DNA of 14,120 bases from Elusimicrobiota bacterium (GTDB lineage: Bacteria > Elusimicrobiota > Elusimicrobia > FEN-1173). Positions 14,033 through 14,120 of the stretch are shown here, in pieces. Position numbers and translations under genes: made by a program. A model generated the notes under the pieces. The model was not told the DNA's origin and did not search any database. It saw only the letters and a list, made by a program, of their open reading frames with translations. The first letter of the stretch is position 1. Every line of letters begins with the position of its first letter. Where the stretch lies: assembly GCA_016207625.1 (NCBI GenBank), contig JACQPF010000242.1:1-14120 (forward strand), written 5' to 3'.

Positions 14033-14120
14033 CGGGTCCAGGGCTGTTTACTCTAACAGCTCCCGCACCACGATGCGCCCCAGCTCCTGCGCGGGGATGT
14101 CCATGAAATCCGTCCAGGCC
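14033..14120 (-). pseudogene. N-terminal thiolase fragment ending at an in-frame stop
   Basis: Reading the minus strand from the window edge in the same frame as the thiolase gives AWTDFMDIPAQELGRIVV then RELLE, a TAA stop at 14050-14048, and TALDP directly before the ATG at 14032. This is a normal thiolase N-terminal region ('...D....A.ELGR..VRELLE..GLDP..VDEVIFGEV'), continuous but for one codon. No frameshift is needed: a single base change, for example CAA, AAA or GAA to TAA, explains it. The gene's true start lies beyond the window. Whether this is a real nonsense mutation or a sequencing error cannot be decided here. Confidence 0.75.

Noticed and set aside
14048..14050. TAA as a reassigned sense codon
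   Set aside because: TAA ends at least five other well-formed genes in this window, so standard code applies.
12908..14056. Long plus-strand open frame opposite the thiolase
   Set aside because: It is a shadow of the thiolase codons. The opposite strand carries all the catalytic motifs of the family.

Overview
This 14.1 kb window looks like a chromosomal stretch from a diderm (two-membrane) bacterium, moderately GC-rich except for its first ~650 bases. Two predicted proteins have signal peptides, barrel-like sequence and a C-terminal aromatic residue, which points to an outer membrane. The type IV pilin-like protein at 6023-6472 has a body and tail (IRKAN, YYSDNEQQYPSDL, GTAWIECTH, WSEY) that I associate with the pilins of Elusimicrobiota and related lineages. 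That phylum is my best guess, but it is an inference from one protein. The standard bacterial code is in use: TAA, TAG and TGA all end recognisable genes. I see no tRNA, rRNA, CRISPR array, insertion sequence or phage gene.

Layout, plus strand, 1-3853. The 3' end of an unrecognised gene overlaps by ATGA a small membrane-anchored protein that resembles the propeptide of subtilisin-type proteases but has no protease attached. A DsrE-like and a TusA-like sulfur-carrier gene follow, also with an ATGA overlap. Next is a single-domain response regulator with a plausible promoter of its own, then an NfeD-like membrane protein paired with a flotillin.

Layout, 3861-8881. A minus-strand outer-membrane barrel protein is divergent, across only 48 bases, from a plus-strand run of five genes: a periplasmic TolB-like propeller, a type IV pilin or pseudopilin, a six-helix membrane protein, a porin-like barrel and a small exported membrane protein. 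The tight spacing suggests one transcription unit devoted to the cell envelope.

Layout, minus strand, 14120-8885. A fatty acid beta-oxidation operon runs thiolase (FadI/trifunctional beta type), then the bifunctional hydratase/3-hydroxyacyl-CoA dehydrogenase (FadJ/trifunctional alpha type), then a VLCAD/ACAD9-sized acyl-CoA dehydrogenase. Together these cover all four steps of the spiral. The most striking observation is an in-frame TAA (14048-14050) inside the conserved N-terminus of the thiolase. Recognisable thiolase sequence lies on both sides of it in one frame. It is either a recent nonsense mutation or a base-calling error; as written, only an N-terminally truncated thiolase could be made.

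I do not see a clearly new multi-gene system. The best leads are the interrupted thiolase, the free-standing protease-propeptide-like protein in a low-GC patch, and the propeller-pilin-membrane-porin cluster.
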